NCBI RefSeq assembly: GCF_014698795.1
Contig: NZ_JACJTR010000027.1
Span: forward strand, 1-64,000
Direction of reading: 5' to 3'
Source of the DNA: Nostoc sp. FACHB-892
Lineage (GTDB): Bacteria; Cyanobacteriota; Cyanobacteriia; Cyanobacteriales; Nostocaceae
Length of the DNA stretch: 64,000 bases
Of this stretch, positions 25,836 through 35,207 are shown piece by piece. The notes under the pieces are model-generated. The model saw nothing but the letters and a program-made list of their open reading frames with translations, was not told the DNA's origin and made no database searches. The position numbers and the translations under genes were made by a program. Every line of letters begins with the position of its first letter. Position 1 is the stretch's first letter.

Positions 25836-26000
25836 AGCATTTGCTGCGACAGGAATATTAAATGCGTATGGGCGTTGTTGAAATACGCATTAGCCCCCAA
25901 ATAATGGGCAACGTCTGTATACATTCCTGTTCACTTCAGTAGCAAATGGCAGAGTGGGAGTTTGAAAGCTGACTGATATGCTTCCTCCCACTCTCTTTTT
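25836..26000 (+). ncRNA. Candidate structured small RNA with own terminator
   Basis: The stretch lies in a gene-free 600-base gap. An outer stem CATTTGCT (25838-25845) pairs with AGCAAATG (25941-25948), and an inner stem ACAGGAAT (25849-25856) pairs with ATTCCTGT (25923-25930). Within them AATGCGTAT (25861-25869) pairs with ATACGCATT (25883-25891), and GCCC pairs with GGGC (25893/25906). Loop bases GCGTTG (25872-25877) can also pair with CAACGT (25909-25914), a possible pseudoknot. A terminator, AGAGTGGGAG/CTCCCACTCT then CTTTTT (25951-26000), ends it. A TATTAA box lies about 16 bases before the outer stem. I cannot assign it to a known RNA class. Confidence 0.55.
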
Positions 26001-26114
26001 ATAAAAAGGCATCGGAAAAACCCACTCTTTTTAAAGATAGATGAGAAACGCCCCGATGCGGTTGACAGTTAAATGTCAACATTCTTTCGTTCTTTTAAGG
26101 GTGGGATGGAGCTT
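26001..26114 (-). repeat. 3'-end repeat element, copy A
   Basis: One of three related elements (others at 42672 and 51798) that start ATAAAAAGG and share AACCCACTCTTTTTAAAGAT, GATGAGA and GTTGAC...GTCAAC. All lie directly 3' of a minus-strand gene. On the minus strand this copy has the stem GCATCGG (26059-26053) / CCGATGC (26015-26009) followed by CTTTTTAT, so it can act as a terminator of the hydrolase gene. Confidence 0.75.
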
Positions 26115-26119
26115 AACAA

Positions 26120-27055
26120 TCAGTATCTCGCAGTATCTCGTAAAAACTTAAGAATTGCTGCATTCAACACTTCAAAAGCACCAGTTGAGGCATCATGGTA
26201 GCAGTTAGACAAAATTTGTAATCTAGAATTGGGGATATGCTGATGTAATTTTTCACCATGACTAACAGGAAACCAACTATCTTGCTCACCCCACAAAACT
26301 AGTGTAGGACACTTAATTGCACTCAGGTTATTTTGAATTTTGGTGAGCATATTTGGCTTCTTTTCTTGCCAATTATCAATTTCTCGCGCTGCTATTTGTA
26401 AGTCTTCGGCGACTTTCGTAACCGTACCAGGAAATTCAATAAACGGGTAAGTTATCCAATAAACATCTTCCTGTGTCAAAATTGACGGATCAAATAATAC
26501 CCCACGCCTTTCTATTGCCATAATTTCTCTCAATAGAGGTGCAAACAAATATGCCAAACGTAGATAGTCAATTGTATGGATTATTTCCAAAGGTGTTTGG
26601 GCAAGTACCCACATAGCCCAATGGGGTAGGCGTTCGGCAAAAACAGGTACGTTTACTACTACAAGCTGCTCGACTAATTGTGGGTTTTCTTGAGCAAGGG
26701 CAAGGGCAATTAATCCCCCCAGAGATTCAGCCACAATCACTGCGGGTTCATCACATAATGCCTCAATAACTCTTTGAAACTCAATAACTTGATGACCATT
26801 GTGTTCTCTACGAGACAATGGTTTTTCGGAAAAGCCAAAACCTTTAGCATCAAAACAAATTACCCGAAAATATTTAGATAATGGTGTTATGCTATTTCGC
26901 CAATTATAGCTCCAACTACCCATCCCATGTAGTAAAATTAGCGGTTTACCTTTACCTTTTTCGCCATAAGCGATTTGTACAGGATATCCTTTAGCATCAG
27001 TAATAACTAGACTTTGCCGCCCTTTAGGGAAAGTAGCTTGCCACCAATCTTTCAT
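26120..27055 (-). CDS. Alpha/beta-fold hydrolase
   Basis: A 311-residue hydrolase from the ATG at 27055. LLHGMGSWSYNWRN forms the oxyanion region, VAESLGGLIAL the nucleophile elbow (Ser in A-E-S-L-G, one residue off the usual GxSxG), LWGEQDSWFPVSHG the acid region, and CYHDASTG the catalytic His. A frame from a TTG at 27121 adds 22 residues but lacks support. Substrate cannot be told; related cyanobacterial proteins are annotated as esterases or haloperoxidase-like. A repeat-borne terminator lies just after the stop. Confidence 0.8.
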   Translation of the reverse strand: MKDWWQATFPKGRQSLVITDAKGYPVQIAYGEKGKGKPLILLHGMGSWSYNWRNSITPLSKYFRVICFDAKGFGFSEKPLSRREHNGHQVIEFQRVIEALCDEPAVIVAESLGGLIALALAQENPQLVEQLVVVNVPVFAERLPHWAMWVLAQTPLEIIHTIDYLRLAYLFAPLLREIMAIERRGVLFDPSILTQEDVYWITYPFIEFPGTVTKVAEDLQIAAREIDNWQEKKPNMLTKIQNNLSAIKCPTLVLWGEQDSWFPVSHGEKLHQHIPNSRLQILSNCYHDASTGAFEVLNAAILKFLRDTARY

Positions 27056-27290
27056 TCCGTTATCAATAAATAATTGAACCAATTCTAGGGGTTTAAGTAA
27101 AGAGCAACTAACAAGCAGCAAGCTTTGTGCCGATGTCTAAATCCGAGTTGCAAAACTTAACTAGTAATTACAAATTATATCAAATCCGTTTATATCAGAA
27201 TTATTCCTCTTTCTCCTCCCTCTGCGCCCTCAGCGTCTCTGCGGTTTTTTAATCATTCAGATGCTACAGGATTTGATATTACAAATCATT

Positions 27291-27797
27291 TTAACCACCT
27301 GCTAAAAAATTCCACAGCATTCTAATTAGTAATACTGGCAATGCTACTAAAACAATGGCAATCAGCAACAATCCAACTAAAACGGCAAAGATAAACCACT
27401 TATTCGCACTCTTTTGCTGGCTAGGAAACTTTAAGTAGTCTTCTAATAGCTTGATATTATTAGTGTTAGCTTTCCAGGCAAAATCAAAAAAGTCTCCTAA
27501 AACTGGGACAGCGCCTATCAAGCCATCAATAATCACATTCAGAACCATTTTGCCTAAAGTGGCTTTAGATACACCCAGCCGTGCTGCTTCTAAAATGATG
27601 TAGCTAGAAAACATGATTCCTAAAAAATCACCACCAATAGGTATAAGCCCGACAATTGGATCTAGACCAAAACCAATCTGCGTACCAGGAATGGTGATAA
27701 CATTATCCAGCAGCCGACTTAACTGACGCAGACGCTTCAAGGTGGGTGCTTTGGCATCAGGTTCAATCATCGAAAATCGAGAAGGAGAATCAGGCAT
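27291..27797 (-). CDS. DUF4112 membrane protein
   Basis: A 168-residue protein that fits DUF4112: RLRQLSRLLDNVITIPGT, then FGLDPIVGLIPIGGDFLG and IDGLIGAVPVLGDFFDFAWK, two related glycine/aspartate hairpins in the membrane. A final helix (FIFAVLVGLLLIAIVLVALPVLLI) ends it. The ATG at 27797 is chosen over a TTG one codon upstream. Function is unknown. It lies 92 bases upstream of the YihY-family gene start side, on the same strand. Confidence 0.82.
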   Translation of the reverse strand: MPDSPSRFSMIEPDAKAPTLKRLRQLSRLLDNVITIPGTQIGFGLDPIVGLIPIGGDFLGIMFSSYIILEAARLGVSKATLGKMVLNVIIDGLIGAVPVLGDFFDFAWKANTNNIKLLEDYLKFPSQQKSANKWFIFAVLVGLLLIAIVLVALPVLLIRMLWNFLAGG

Positions 27798-27889
27798 CAA
27801 AGCGATCGCTAACTTTGTATTGAATCGTTAGACATTTTACTCCCCTAGTGAACTTTTGCAAAAATTCCTTCAGGGATTTATAACGATAT

Positions 27890-28795
27890 TTACAATTTAA
27901 TATTTTTTATCAGATTTTGACTGTGCTTTTGCCGCATATCTTCGCCGACAGTCACGTTCAACTGATCGCCAATTAACAGAACAGCAGCGCTCATCGACAG
28001 CCAAAGCATTAAAACTATCACAGCCCCTACTGCACCATAGACTTTATTATAATTGCCAAAATTCGCCACATAAAGCCGAAATAGGGCAGATAATATTGCC
28101 CAGAAAACAGCTGCTAAAATTGCTCCAGGCATCATTGGCGTGCCTGGGTTCCACTGGCTAGGGCCATAGCGATAGACAAAGCTAAAGGCGACAGCAACAA
28201 TACTTAAAGCTAAGGGCCAGCGTAACAACTGCCAAAGATACAACAAGAAGATCAAAGAACCATTTCCGCGCACTACCATTCCCAAAAGTAGGTCACTGAT
28301 AAACACTAAAAAAGAAGCCAAAACTAAAAGCAACATAGTACCGACTGTTAATCCCAAAGAGACAAGTTTGGCTTTCCAAAAAGGGCGTATCTTCTCTGGA
28401 GGAATTTGATGGATTTGGTCGAAGGCGGTCATAGCGGTACTCACCGCCCCAGAAGCAGTCCAAATTGCTAATATAAAGCTCAGAGAAAACAAACCACTGT
28501 TTCTAGAATTGGTAATTTCTGTGGTAGCAAAATCACGAATTAGAATCAGGGCTTCTTCAGGCAAAACTTGACTGAGTTGTGCCGCTAGCTGTTTAAAGGT
28601 AGCTTGTAAAGACTCTGCCAATAAGCCAATGGCTGTGAGTACAGCAAGAATCGCTGGAAATAGGGATAATATAGCATTGTAGGCAATTTCCGAGGCAAGT
28701 CCCATCAGTCGCCTTTCGATTGTTCTGGCAACAGTTTTTTTGAGTGTGCGCCAATTGAGGTGGCGAAAGAAACGGAAAAAACGAGGCTTTGGCAT
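27890..28795 (-). CDS. YihY/BrkB family inner-membrane protein
   Basis: A 301-residue membrane protein with about six hydrophobic helices. ASEIAYNAILSLFPAILAVL, the ASGAVSTAMTAFDQIH motif and RYGPSQWNPGTPMMPGAILA are typical of the YihY/BrkB family (once mis-called ribonuclease BN). The family is thought to form transporters or channels but is not characterised in cyanobacteria. It is on the same strand and just upstream of the DUF4112 gene, so the two may form an operon. Confidence 0.87.
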   Translation of the reverse strand: MPKPRFFRFFRHLNWRTLKKTVARTIERRLMGLASEIAYNAILSLFPAILAVLTAIGLLAESLQATFKQLAAQLSQVLPEEALILIRDFATTEITNSRNSGLFSLSFILAIWTASGAVSTAMTAFDQIHQIPPEKIRPFWKAKLVSLGLTVGTMLLLVLASFLVFISDLLLGMVVRGNGSLIFLLYLWQLLRWPLALSIVAVAFSFVYRYGPSQWNPGTPMMPGAILAAVFWAILSALFRLYVANFGNYNKVYGAVGAVIVLMLWLSMSAAVLLIGDQLNVTVGEDMRQKHSQNLIKNIKL

Positions 28796-28904
28796 AACTC
28801 AAGAGTTAAAACTGGTTAGTTTATTAACTAATGTGCCAAATTTTGTGTAGCGATCGCATTTATCTTTTTACCGCAACAACACCAAGTGGGGAGTCTAATG
28901 GCTC

Positions 28905-28955
28905 TTGACTAATGACTAATGACTAATGACCATTGACTAATAACTAATGACTATT
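28905..28955. repeat. Heptanucleotide STRR
   Basis: GACTAAT units repeated about five times, with variants (GACCATT, AACTAAT). They lie directly before the small coiled-coil gene. Confidence 0.8.
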
Positions 28956-28960
28956 AACTT

Positions 28961-29425
28961 ATGAATCAAAATTTAACACAACAGTGGTTAACAGAAATTC
29001 AAACACTCAAAGAGCAGATGGCGGGACTTCAGAGCGATCGCGATGTAGCTTGGGAAAGTGCCCAAAAATGGCGTCAGCTTTACAACACAGAAGCAGAACA
29101 ACGTCGCACAGATGCCCAACTGTCCCAACAGGCGATCGCATCCCTCAAGGCAGACTTGCATAAACTCCGGGGACTGGAGGTTGAGACACTGGCTGCTGAG
29201 ACACCAGCAACAGCGATCAAACAAGAAATAGAACAACTAAAATCTGTGGAGGACTTGCAAGCTAAACTCATCGCTGTAATCAAAGAACGCGATCGCCTCT
29301 TGCAAGCTTTGAAAACTGAGCAGGATAACCACGCTCAAACCCGCAATAGCCTTACTACTGCCTTGGGTGATGCTATTGATAGCTTGACACAGGAACGAGC
29401 CAGAAAAGAAAAAGAGAGTAAATAA
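28961..29425 (+). CDS. Small coiled-coil protein
   Basis: A 154-residue, Glu/Gln/Lys-rich, almost wholly helical protein (LTEIQTLKEQMAGLQSDRD, VEDLQAKLIAVIKERDRLLQ). It has no signal or membrane segment and is predicted to be a coiled coil throughout. I recognise no function. An STRR array forms the sequence right up to its ATG, so its ribosome-binding site is unclear. Confidence 0.72.
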   Translation: MNQNLTQQWLTEIQTLKEQMAGLQSDRDVAWESAQKWRQLYNTEAEQRRTDAQLSQQAIASLKADLHKLRGLEVETLAAETPATAIKQEIEQLKSVEDLQAKLIAVIKERDRLLQALKTEQDNHAQTRNSLTTALGDAIDSLTQERARKEKESK

Positions 29426-29542
29426 AGAGTTTGTAGCAAACTCCTTAACCGACAAAAAAAGGATACAGAGCAACTAAATTTATTTATGGGGATTACTAAT
29501 TTTGAATTTTAAATTTTGAATTCAAAGCAAAGCGACGTGATG

Positions 29543-32017
29543 CTATCCTTGTATCGGCTGAATGCCAGATGCAATTAATGTCTCTATCGACTTACTATCT
29601 AGGGGTTGAGAGAAAAAATATCCCTGTGCATATTTACATTTCATTGCTCTAAGTTGCGCCAGTTGCTCTGCTGTTTCTATGCCTTCTGCTATTACATCTA
29701 TATTTAGACTTTGTGCTAGGGTGATGATCGCTTGGACAATTTCCAAGTTTTCCCCATTAACACCAATCTTAGTAACAAAAGAACGATCAATTTTCAAGGC
29801 ATTACTTGGAAAGCGGTGCAGGTAACTCAAGGATGAATAGCCTATACCAAAATCATCTAAATGTAATTGAATATTCATCTTTTGCAGTTGCAATAGCATA
29901 AAAGTTACTGATTCAATATTTTCCATCAGTACACTTTCGGTAATCTCCAGCTTTAAATTACTGCCTTCTAGACCAGTCTCTTGGATAATTTGGTTAATTT
30001 GTTCAATTAGCTTAGGTTGTGAAAATTGTTTAGTGGAAAGATTTACACTGATTGTCAAGGGTGGGTCAGTAGGAAATTGTATTTGCCAAGCACGCATCTG
30101 ACGACAAGCCTCGCCTAGTACCCAATAACCAATAGGGATAATCAACCCAGTTTCTTCTGCTAGTGGAATAAAGTTGTCTGGAGTAACTAATCCCAGTTGT
30201 GGGTGCTGCCAGCGAACGAGAGCCTCGAAGCCAATAATTTTGTAAGTTTCTAACAAAACAATTGGCTGGTAGTAAACCTGAAACTCCTGGCGTTCAACTG
30301 CCCGCCGTAGATCCATCTCTAACTCTAATAGCTTTGTTTGTTGGCTGTACATGGTTGAGTCAAATATCTCATGGCGTGCTTTACCCAATGCTTTAGCACG
30401 ATACATTGCTATGTCAGCATCACGCAGGAGTTCCTCTGGTAGGCTGTAACTACCCGTGCTTAGGGTGATGCCAATACTAACGGTAGTAAATACCTCATAT
30501 CCACTGAGTTGGAATGCAGATGTTAGAGCTTCGTGTATTCGCTCCACTACGTTTGTTACGTCATTGATGTTGTTGAGATCATCAAGCAAAATTGTAAACT
30601 CATCTCCCCCTAGACGGGCAACTGTATCTCCAGCACGCAGACAGTTCTCTAGTCTGCGTGCAAGGGCAGTTAACAGTTGATCACCAATCATGTGGCCAAG
30701 ACTGTCGTTGATAACCTTGAAGCGATCTAGGTCTAGAAACAGAACAGCAAATGTATAGTCTGGACGTCGTTTTGCCAGCATAAGCGCACGTTCTAGCCGT
30801 TCCATAAATAAAGCGCGATTTGGCAGACCGGTTAGTACATCATGAAAGGCGTCATAAATTAATTGCGCCTCTGCAAGTTTTAGAGCAGTAATATTGCGAG
30901 AAATACTTAAAACAAAATATACTGAACCATCGCTAGCTAATTCAGGCACAAGACGGGTATGGTAATATCTTGTTTGGGAAGCGATCGCTAAACTGCATTC
31001 AAACTCAGTTTCTTGCTTAGTTTCAAAAACTTGCTGAAGCTTGCGATCGCATATCCAGCAAAATTCTTCTGGCAAATTTAACTCTGCGTTTGTTTTGCCG
31101 ATAAATATTTCGGCTGATATTCCTGTAATCTTTTCAATAGCTGGATTAACGTAAACGTAGCGCAATTTAGTGTCAAATCTGGAAATAATATCAGGTGCGT
31201 TTTCAACTAGTGCTTTGAATTCTTGCTGGCGACGCCCTAGTGCCTCCAATATCTGCTTACGCTCAGTGATATCCTGAAAAACGCAAACTGCACCTGTGAT
31301 GTTACCGTTGTCATCTTTAATCGCTGCAATACTATCATCAATTGGAATTTCTGCACCGTTTCTAGTAATAAGTATTGTTTCTTCTGGTAGACCTACACTA
31401 ACACCCGATTCAAGGACTTGTGTTATCGGACTTTCAATTATTGTCCGATTTTTTTCATGAGTAATATTGAATACTTCTGCTGTTTCTTTACCAAATGCAT
31501 CTGAATAATTCCAACCCGTTAGTTCCTCTGCAATAGGGTTCATAAAAGTCACAGTTCCAGATGCGTCGCTAGTAATTACAGCATCTCCAATACTTTTAAG
31601 TACAGTAGTCAGCCATTGTTCATTCTGTTTTAATTTTTTTTCTGTCCGATGTTTAGAAAGAGTAATTTCAATAGTGAACTTTAATTCTTTTTCTTTGAAA
31701 GGTTTGAGAATGTAGCCAAACGGCTCTGTTCCCTTTGCTCGCTCCAATGTTGATTCATCTGCATTAGCAGTAAGATATATTACTGGAATATTAAAAATAT
31801 TATGAATTATCTGAGCAGCCTCTACACCGTCCATCTTTCCCTTGAGGTGAATATCCATTAAAACTAAATCTAGAGAATTATTTGCTGCTTTCTTAATTGC
31901 TTCTTCTCCAGAATCGGCCATCCCCAGAACAGTGTATCCAAATTTTCGTAGCCGATTTTGTATATCCATTGCTACGATGATTTCATCTTCAACAACTAAT
32001 ATATTTACTGGGTTCAT
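29543..32017 (-). CDS. Response regulator-PAS-PAS-GGDEF-EAL protein
   Basis: An 824-residue cyclic-di-GMP enzyme. It has a receiver domain (residues about 5-120, Asp in LVLMDIHL, Lys in ILKPF), two PAS domains (about 132-250 and 262-380; the second contains DIISRFDTKLRYVYVNP), GGDEF (about 395-555, ARLGGDEFTILL intact), and EAL (about 570-815, GFEALVRW, DDFGIGYSSLSYLHRF and AEGIET present). Both output motifs look intact, so it could make and/or break c-di-GMP under control of phosphorylation. It is the last gene of a four-gene signalling operon, 20 bases after the kinase gene. Confidence 0.9.
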   Translation of the reverse strand: MNPVNILVVEDEIIVAMDIQNRLRKFGYTVLGMADSGEEAIKKAANNSLDLVLMDIHLKGKMDGVEAAQIIHNIFNIPVIYLTANADESTLERAKGTEPFGYILKPFKEKELKFTIEITLSKHRTEKKLKQNEQWLTTVLKSIGDAVITSDASGTVTFMNPIAEELTGWNYSDAFGKETAEVFNITHEKNRTIIESPITQVLESGVSVGLPEETILITRNGAEIPIDDSIAAIKDDNGNITGAVCVFQDITERKQILEALGRRQQEFKALVENAPDIISRFDTKLRYVYVNPAIEKITGISAEIFIGKTNAELNLPEEFCWICDRKLQQVFETKQETEFECSLAIASQTRYYHTRLVPELASDGSVYFVLSISRNITALKLAEAQLIYDAFHDVLTGLPNRALFMERLERALMLAKRRPDYTFAVLFLDLDRFKVINDSLGHMIGDQLLTALARRLENCLRAGDTVARLGGDEFTILLDDLNNINDVTNVVERIHEALTSAFQLSGYEVFTTVSIGITLSTGSYSLPEELLRDADIAMYRAKALGKARHEIFDSTMYSQQTKLLELEMDLRRAVERQEFQVYYQPIVLLETYKIIGFEALVRWQHPQLGLVTPDNFIPLAEETGLIIPIGYWVLGEACRQMRAWQIQFPTDPPLTISVNLSTKQFSQPKLIEQINQIIQETGLEGSNLKLEITESVLMENIESVTFMLLQLQKMNIQLHLDDFGIGYSSLSYLHRFPSNALKIDRSFVTKIGVNGENLEIVQAIITLAQSLNIDVIAEGIETAEQLAQLRAMKCKYAQGYFFSQPLDSKSIETLIASGIQPIQG

Positions 32018-32037
32018 GAGCTTTTTAAATTATAACT

Positions 32038-33081
32038 TTAAGCGATTTTATTCGGAAATATAATTTTATACTTCACTCCGTTATTGATGCTAAAATCGAT
32101 ATTGCCTCGTAGCTGATGTGTTAGACCTTTTACTAATCGCAGACCTAATGATTCTGTACCTTGAAAGTCAAAATCTTGGGTAAAACCGACACCATTATCA
32201 CCGATAGTAAGTGTAAATAAATTTGCTTCTATGGAGGAAAAATCAATATAAATTTCTCCCGGTTGTTTTTCAGGAAATGCATATTTTAGGGAATTTGAAA
32301 TAAGTTCATTGATAATTAAGCCGCAAGGAATAGCTGCATCAATGGCTAGAAAAACCTCCTCAACGTTCATTTTCAAGGTAATAGCGCTGGAATTAACGTT
32401 GTATGAATAAAATAAATTAGTTACTAAATCTTGGATATAGTCAGCAAAATTTATTCTTGCCAGGTCTTGAGATTGATATAGTTTCTCGTGGATCAAAGCC
32501 ATTGATTCAATCCGGTTCTGGCTATCTTTGAATACCTCAAGGGCTTGATTGTCCTTGAGATACTCTGCTTGAAGGTTGAGCAGACTAGAAATAATCTGCA
32601 AATTATTTTTTACCCGATGATGGATTTCTTTCAATAGCACTTCTTTTTCTTGAAGCGACGCTTTAATCTGCTCCTCTGCTTGTTTACGTTCCCGTCTCAC
32701 CTGCGCCTCACGCAACTCGCGGGCAACAGCAGGAATAAGTCGCGCTAGATTGCCTTTAATGATGTAGTCATGGGCACCAGCTTTCATCGCAGCGACTGCG
32801 GTATCTTCACCAATAGTGCCTGAGACAATAATAAATGGCAGGTCAAGTTCGCTGTCTTTGACCTGCTTCAATGCAGCAGGGGCGCTAAAAGTGGGCATGG
32901 AATAATCGCAGATGACAACATCCCATGTTTGCCCTGCGATCGCAGCTTTCATAGCTGTGGGTGTATCAATCCGTTCAGAGGTTACTTCATATCCACCACG
33001 TTGCAGTTCACGCAGCACCAAAAAAGCATCATCTTCTGAATCCTCAACAAGTAATACGCGCAGAGGTGTACCCATACCCAT
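32038..33081 (-). CDS. Hybrid response regulator-HisKA_2 histidine kinase
   Basis: A 347-residue protein. A receiver domain (residues about 7-125, Asp in VVICDYSMP) is joined by a coiled coil to a kinase core of the HisKA_2 type (LLKEIHHRVKNNLQIISSLL, the phospho-His motif, about residue 150). An HATPase domain follows with NELISNSLKYAF and GDNGVGF. There is no membrane or sensor domain, so its input is probably the receiver, phosphorylated by another kinase such as the CHASE3 kinase encoded upstream. Confidence 0.9.
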   Translation of the reverse strand: MGMGTPLRVLLVEDSEDDAFLVLRELQRGGYEVTSERIDTPTAMKAAIAGQTWDVVICDYSMPTFSAPAALKQVKDSELDLPFIIVSGTIGEDTAVAAMKAGAHDYIIKGNLARLIPAVARELREAQVRRERKQAEEQIKASLQEKEVLLKEIHHRVKNNLQIISSLLNLQAEYLKDNQALEVFKDSQNRIESMALIHEKLYQSQDLARINFADYIQDLVTNLFYSYNVNSSAITLKMNVEEVFLAIDAAIPCGLIINELISNSLKYAFPEKQPGEIYIDFSSIEANLFTLTIGDNGVGFTQDFDFQGTESLGLRLVKGLTHQLRGNIDFSINNGVKYKIIFPNKIA

Positions 33082-33087
33082 CTAAAA

Positions 33088-33528
33088 CTATACTCTCGGC
33101 GGTGATTCGTTTAAAACAAACCAGTACAACCCTAGTTGTCGCACTGATTCACTAAATTGGGAAAAATCCACTGGTTTGCGAACATAGCTGTTGGCACCCA
33201 AGCTGTAACCATTGATTAAGTCTTGCTCCTCTTTAGACGAGGTTAGAATGACTACTGGAAGGATTTTTGTTCTGTCGTCGGCCCGCAGGTGTCGCAAAAC
33301 TTCCAGACCATCCATTTTAGGCAACTTCAAATCTAAGAGGATGAGATGGGGCATAACGCTCATGTCGCGATCGGCGTACATACCTTTACCAAAGAGATAA
33401 TCTAGGGCTTCTACCCCATCGCGTGCCACCACCACGTCGTTCAGAATATTGTTTTTCTTGAGTGCGCGTAAGGTTAGCGCTTCATCGTCGGGATTGTCTT
33501 CTACAAGTAAAATCATGTTGTATGGCAT
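33088..33528 (-). CDS. Rcp1-like single-domain response regulator
   Basis: A 146-residue stand-alone receiver: LLVEDNPDDEALTLRALKK holds the acidic pocket, LILLDLKLPKMDG the phosphorylated Asp, and VILTSS and RKPVDF the Thr and Lys. It resembles the Rcp1 family that pairs with phytochrome-type and other cyanobacterial kinases. It lies between the two kinase genes (9 and 6 bases), so it probably carries phosphate between them. Confidence 0.9.
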   Translation of the reverse strand: MPYNMILLVEDNPDDEALTLRALKKNNILNDVVVARDGVEALDYLFGKGMYADRDMSVMPHLILLDLKLPKMDGLEVLRHLRADDRTKILPVVILTSSKEEQDLINGYSLGANSYVRKPVDFSQFSESVRQLGLYWFVLNESPPRV

Positions 33529-33537
33529 TTCCTATAG

Positions 33538-35031
33538 TTAGAGGGTGAAGTAAAATGTTGCGCCTTGCTCTACTGCACTTTCGGCCCAGACACGGCCACC
33601 ATGACGGTGAATAATTCGCTGCACAGTAGCTAGTCCAATGCCAGTGCCTTCAAACTCAGTCATAGCATGCAGGCGCTGGAAAGCACCGAAGAGTTTCTCA
33701 ACATAGGCCATATCGAAGCCTGTGCCATCATCACGGACAAAATACACATGGGTGTTATCTTGCTGCAAAAGCCCAAATTCTATGCGTGCTTTTTGATGTT
33801 TTCCTGTAAACTTCCACGCATTACCCAGCAGGTTTTCTAGCACAATCCGTAACAGATGAGTATCACCATTGGTAACTAATCCCGGTGTAATAGCAAACTC
33901 TACTTGGCGTTCTGGTTGTGTTTTATGCAACTCTGTAGCGATCGCCTCTACCAATGCGCTCAGATCAACCTCTTCGTAACGCATCTCACTGCGCGTTAGT
34001 CTTGACAGATTCAGTAAATCGTCGATCAGTTGTGCCATTCGCTGGGTAGCTGCACGCACTCTCTGGAGGTAGTTTTGGCCTAGCGCGTCTAGCTTGTCAC
34101 TATAATCTTCTAGTAGCGCTTGGCTAAAGCCGTCGATGCTCCGTAAGGGGGCCCGTAAATCGTGAGACACAGAATAACTAAATGCTTCCATCTCCTTGTT
34201 AGTAGCTTCGAGTTGTGCTGTGCGTTCTGCGACTCGCCCCTCAAGCTGGACGTTCAGGCGCAGAATCTCTGACTCGGCCTTTTTGCGCTCATTAATTTCA
34301 GTTTGTAATTCTTCGTTAGCGTTTCTAAGTTCGGCAGTCCGTTTGTTAACCTCTATTTCTAACTCATCACGAGCCTTTTGCAAAGAATTTTCCATCCGCT
34401 TGCGTTTAACAAGTTCCTGATTGGTGATTATGGCTGCTAAACCGACGATCGCAGAAGCTAGAATGCTGCCAAAAATAGTCAGCAAAGTTGTTTGATGAGC
34501 GCTGGCATTCGCCTCTATTGACCGCTTTTTCAACAACTCATTCTCTTCCTTCTCCATAGCTGTAGTGAGCATTCGGATATCTTCCATGCTCTGCTCACCC
34601 TGATCTGTCTGAACTATTTGCAGCGCGGACTCTAAATCTTTGCTCCTGGCCTTAATCGCCTGTTCCATCAAAACCAGTTTTTTGGCAATCAGGGGTTCAA
34701 GGTTATCGAGCCGCCGCTGTTGATTGGGGTTATCCGCAGTCAATTGGCGCAGAGCCTTGAGTTTCTGATCAATATCGCCAGTTGCACTGAGATACGGTTT
34801 CAGATACTTTTCTTTGCCCGTGAGAAGATAGCCCCGTTGTCCAGTCTCTGCATCTTTGACCCGTGACATTACTTCTTTAGTCTTTTCAAGCACCTCGCGT
34901 GTATGTGTGACCCATTGAGCGTTTTGTCTATACTCAAGCAAACTAAGATACGAGACTGCGCCAACACCAGCCATAATTGCGACTGCTATTACAAAACTGC
35001 CCGTATTCTTTTTGTAAATAGCCCATTCCAT
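33538..35031 (-). CDS. CHASE3-domain sensor histidine kinase
   Basis: A 497-residue membrane kinase. A first membrane helix (about residues 12-32) is followed by an extracytoplasmic CHASE3 domain with KDAETGQRGYLLTGKEKYL. A second helix (about 180-203) leads to a coiled coil, HisKA with SVSHDLRAPLRSIDGF (about 290) and an HATPase domain (NLLGNAWKFTGKH, RDDGTGFDM, GTGIGLATVQRI). CHASE3 kinases sense unknown periplasmic signals. It opens a four-gene signalling operon leading to a c-di-GMP enzyme. Confidence 0.92.
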   Translation of the reverse strand: MEWAIYKKNTGSFVIAVAIMAGVGAVSYLSLLEYRQNAQWVTHTREVLEKTKEVMSRVKDAETGQRGYLLTGKEKYLKPYLSATGDIDQKLKALRQLTADNPNQQRRLDNLEPLIAKKLVLMEQAIKARSKDLESALQIVQTDQGEQSMEDIRMLTTAMEKEENELLKKRSIEANASAHQTTLLTIFGSILASAIVGLAAIITNQELVKRKRMENSLQKARDELEIEVNKRTAELRNANEELQTEINERKKAESEILRLNVQLEGRVAERTAQLEATNKEMEAFSYSVSHDLRAPLRSIDGFSQALLEDYSDKLDALGQNYLQRVRAATQRMAQLIDDLLNLSRLTRSEMRYEEVDLSALVEAIATELHKTQPERQVEFAITPGLVTNGDTHLLRIVLENLLGNAWKFTGKHQKARIEFGLLQQDNTHVYFVRDDGTGFDMAYVEKLFGAFQRLHAMTEFEGTGIGLATVQRIIHRHGGRVWAESAVEQGATFYFTL

Positions 35032-35207
35032 TTTTTACCTTCCTAATTGAAAAAGTAGCCACTGACTAAAGTGGTAAAAACGGTGAGCCAGCTCTGTAGA
35101 CGGTTAACAGCGTTAGCGTCTTTGTTCAGCGCCCCGTATGCAAGCAAAAGGGTGACTAGCAGCCCTAGTCCAAGCGGCTATATCTTCGTTCCACCAAACA
35201 ATACCCA

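Noticed and set aside
25836..26000. Assigning the structured RNA as 6S RNA.
   Set aside because: It is shorter than usual 6S RNA and has a junction with a possible pseudoknot instead of one long hairpin with a central bubble; no conserved 6S blocks are recognised.
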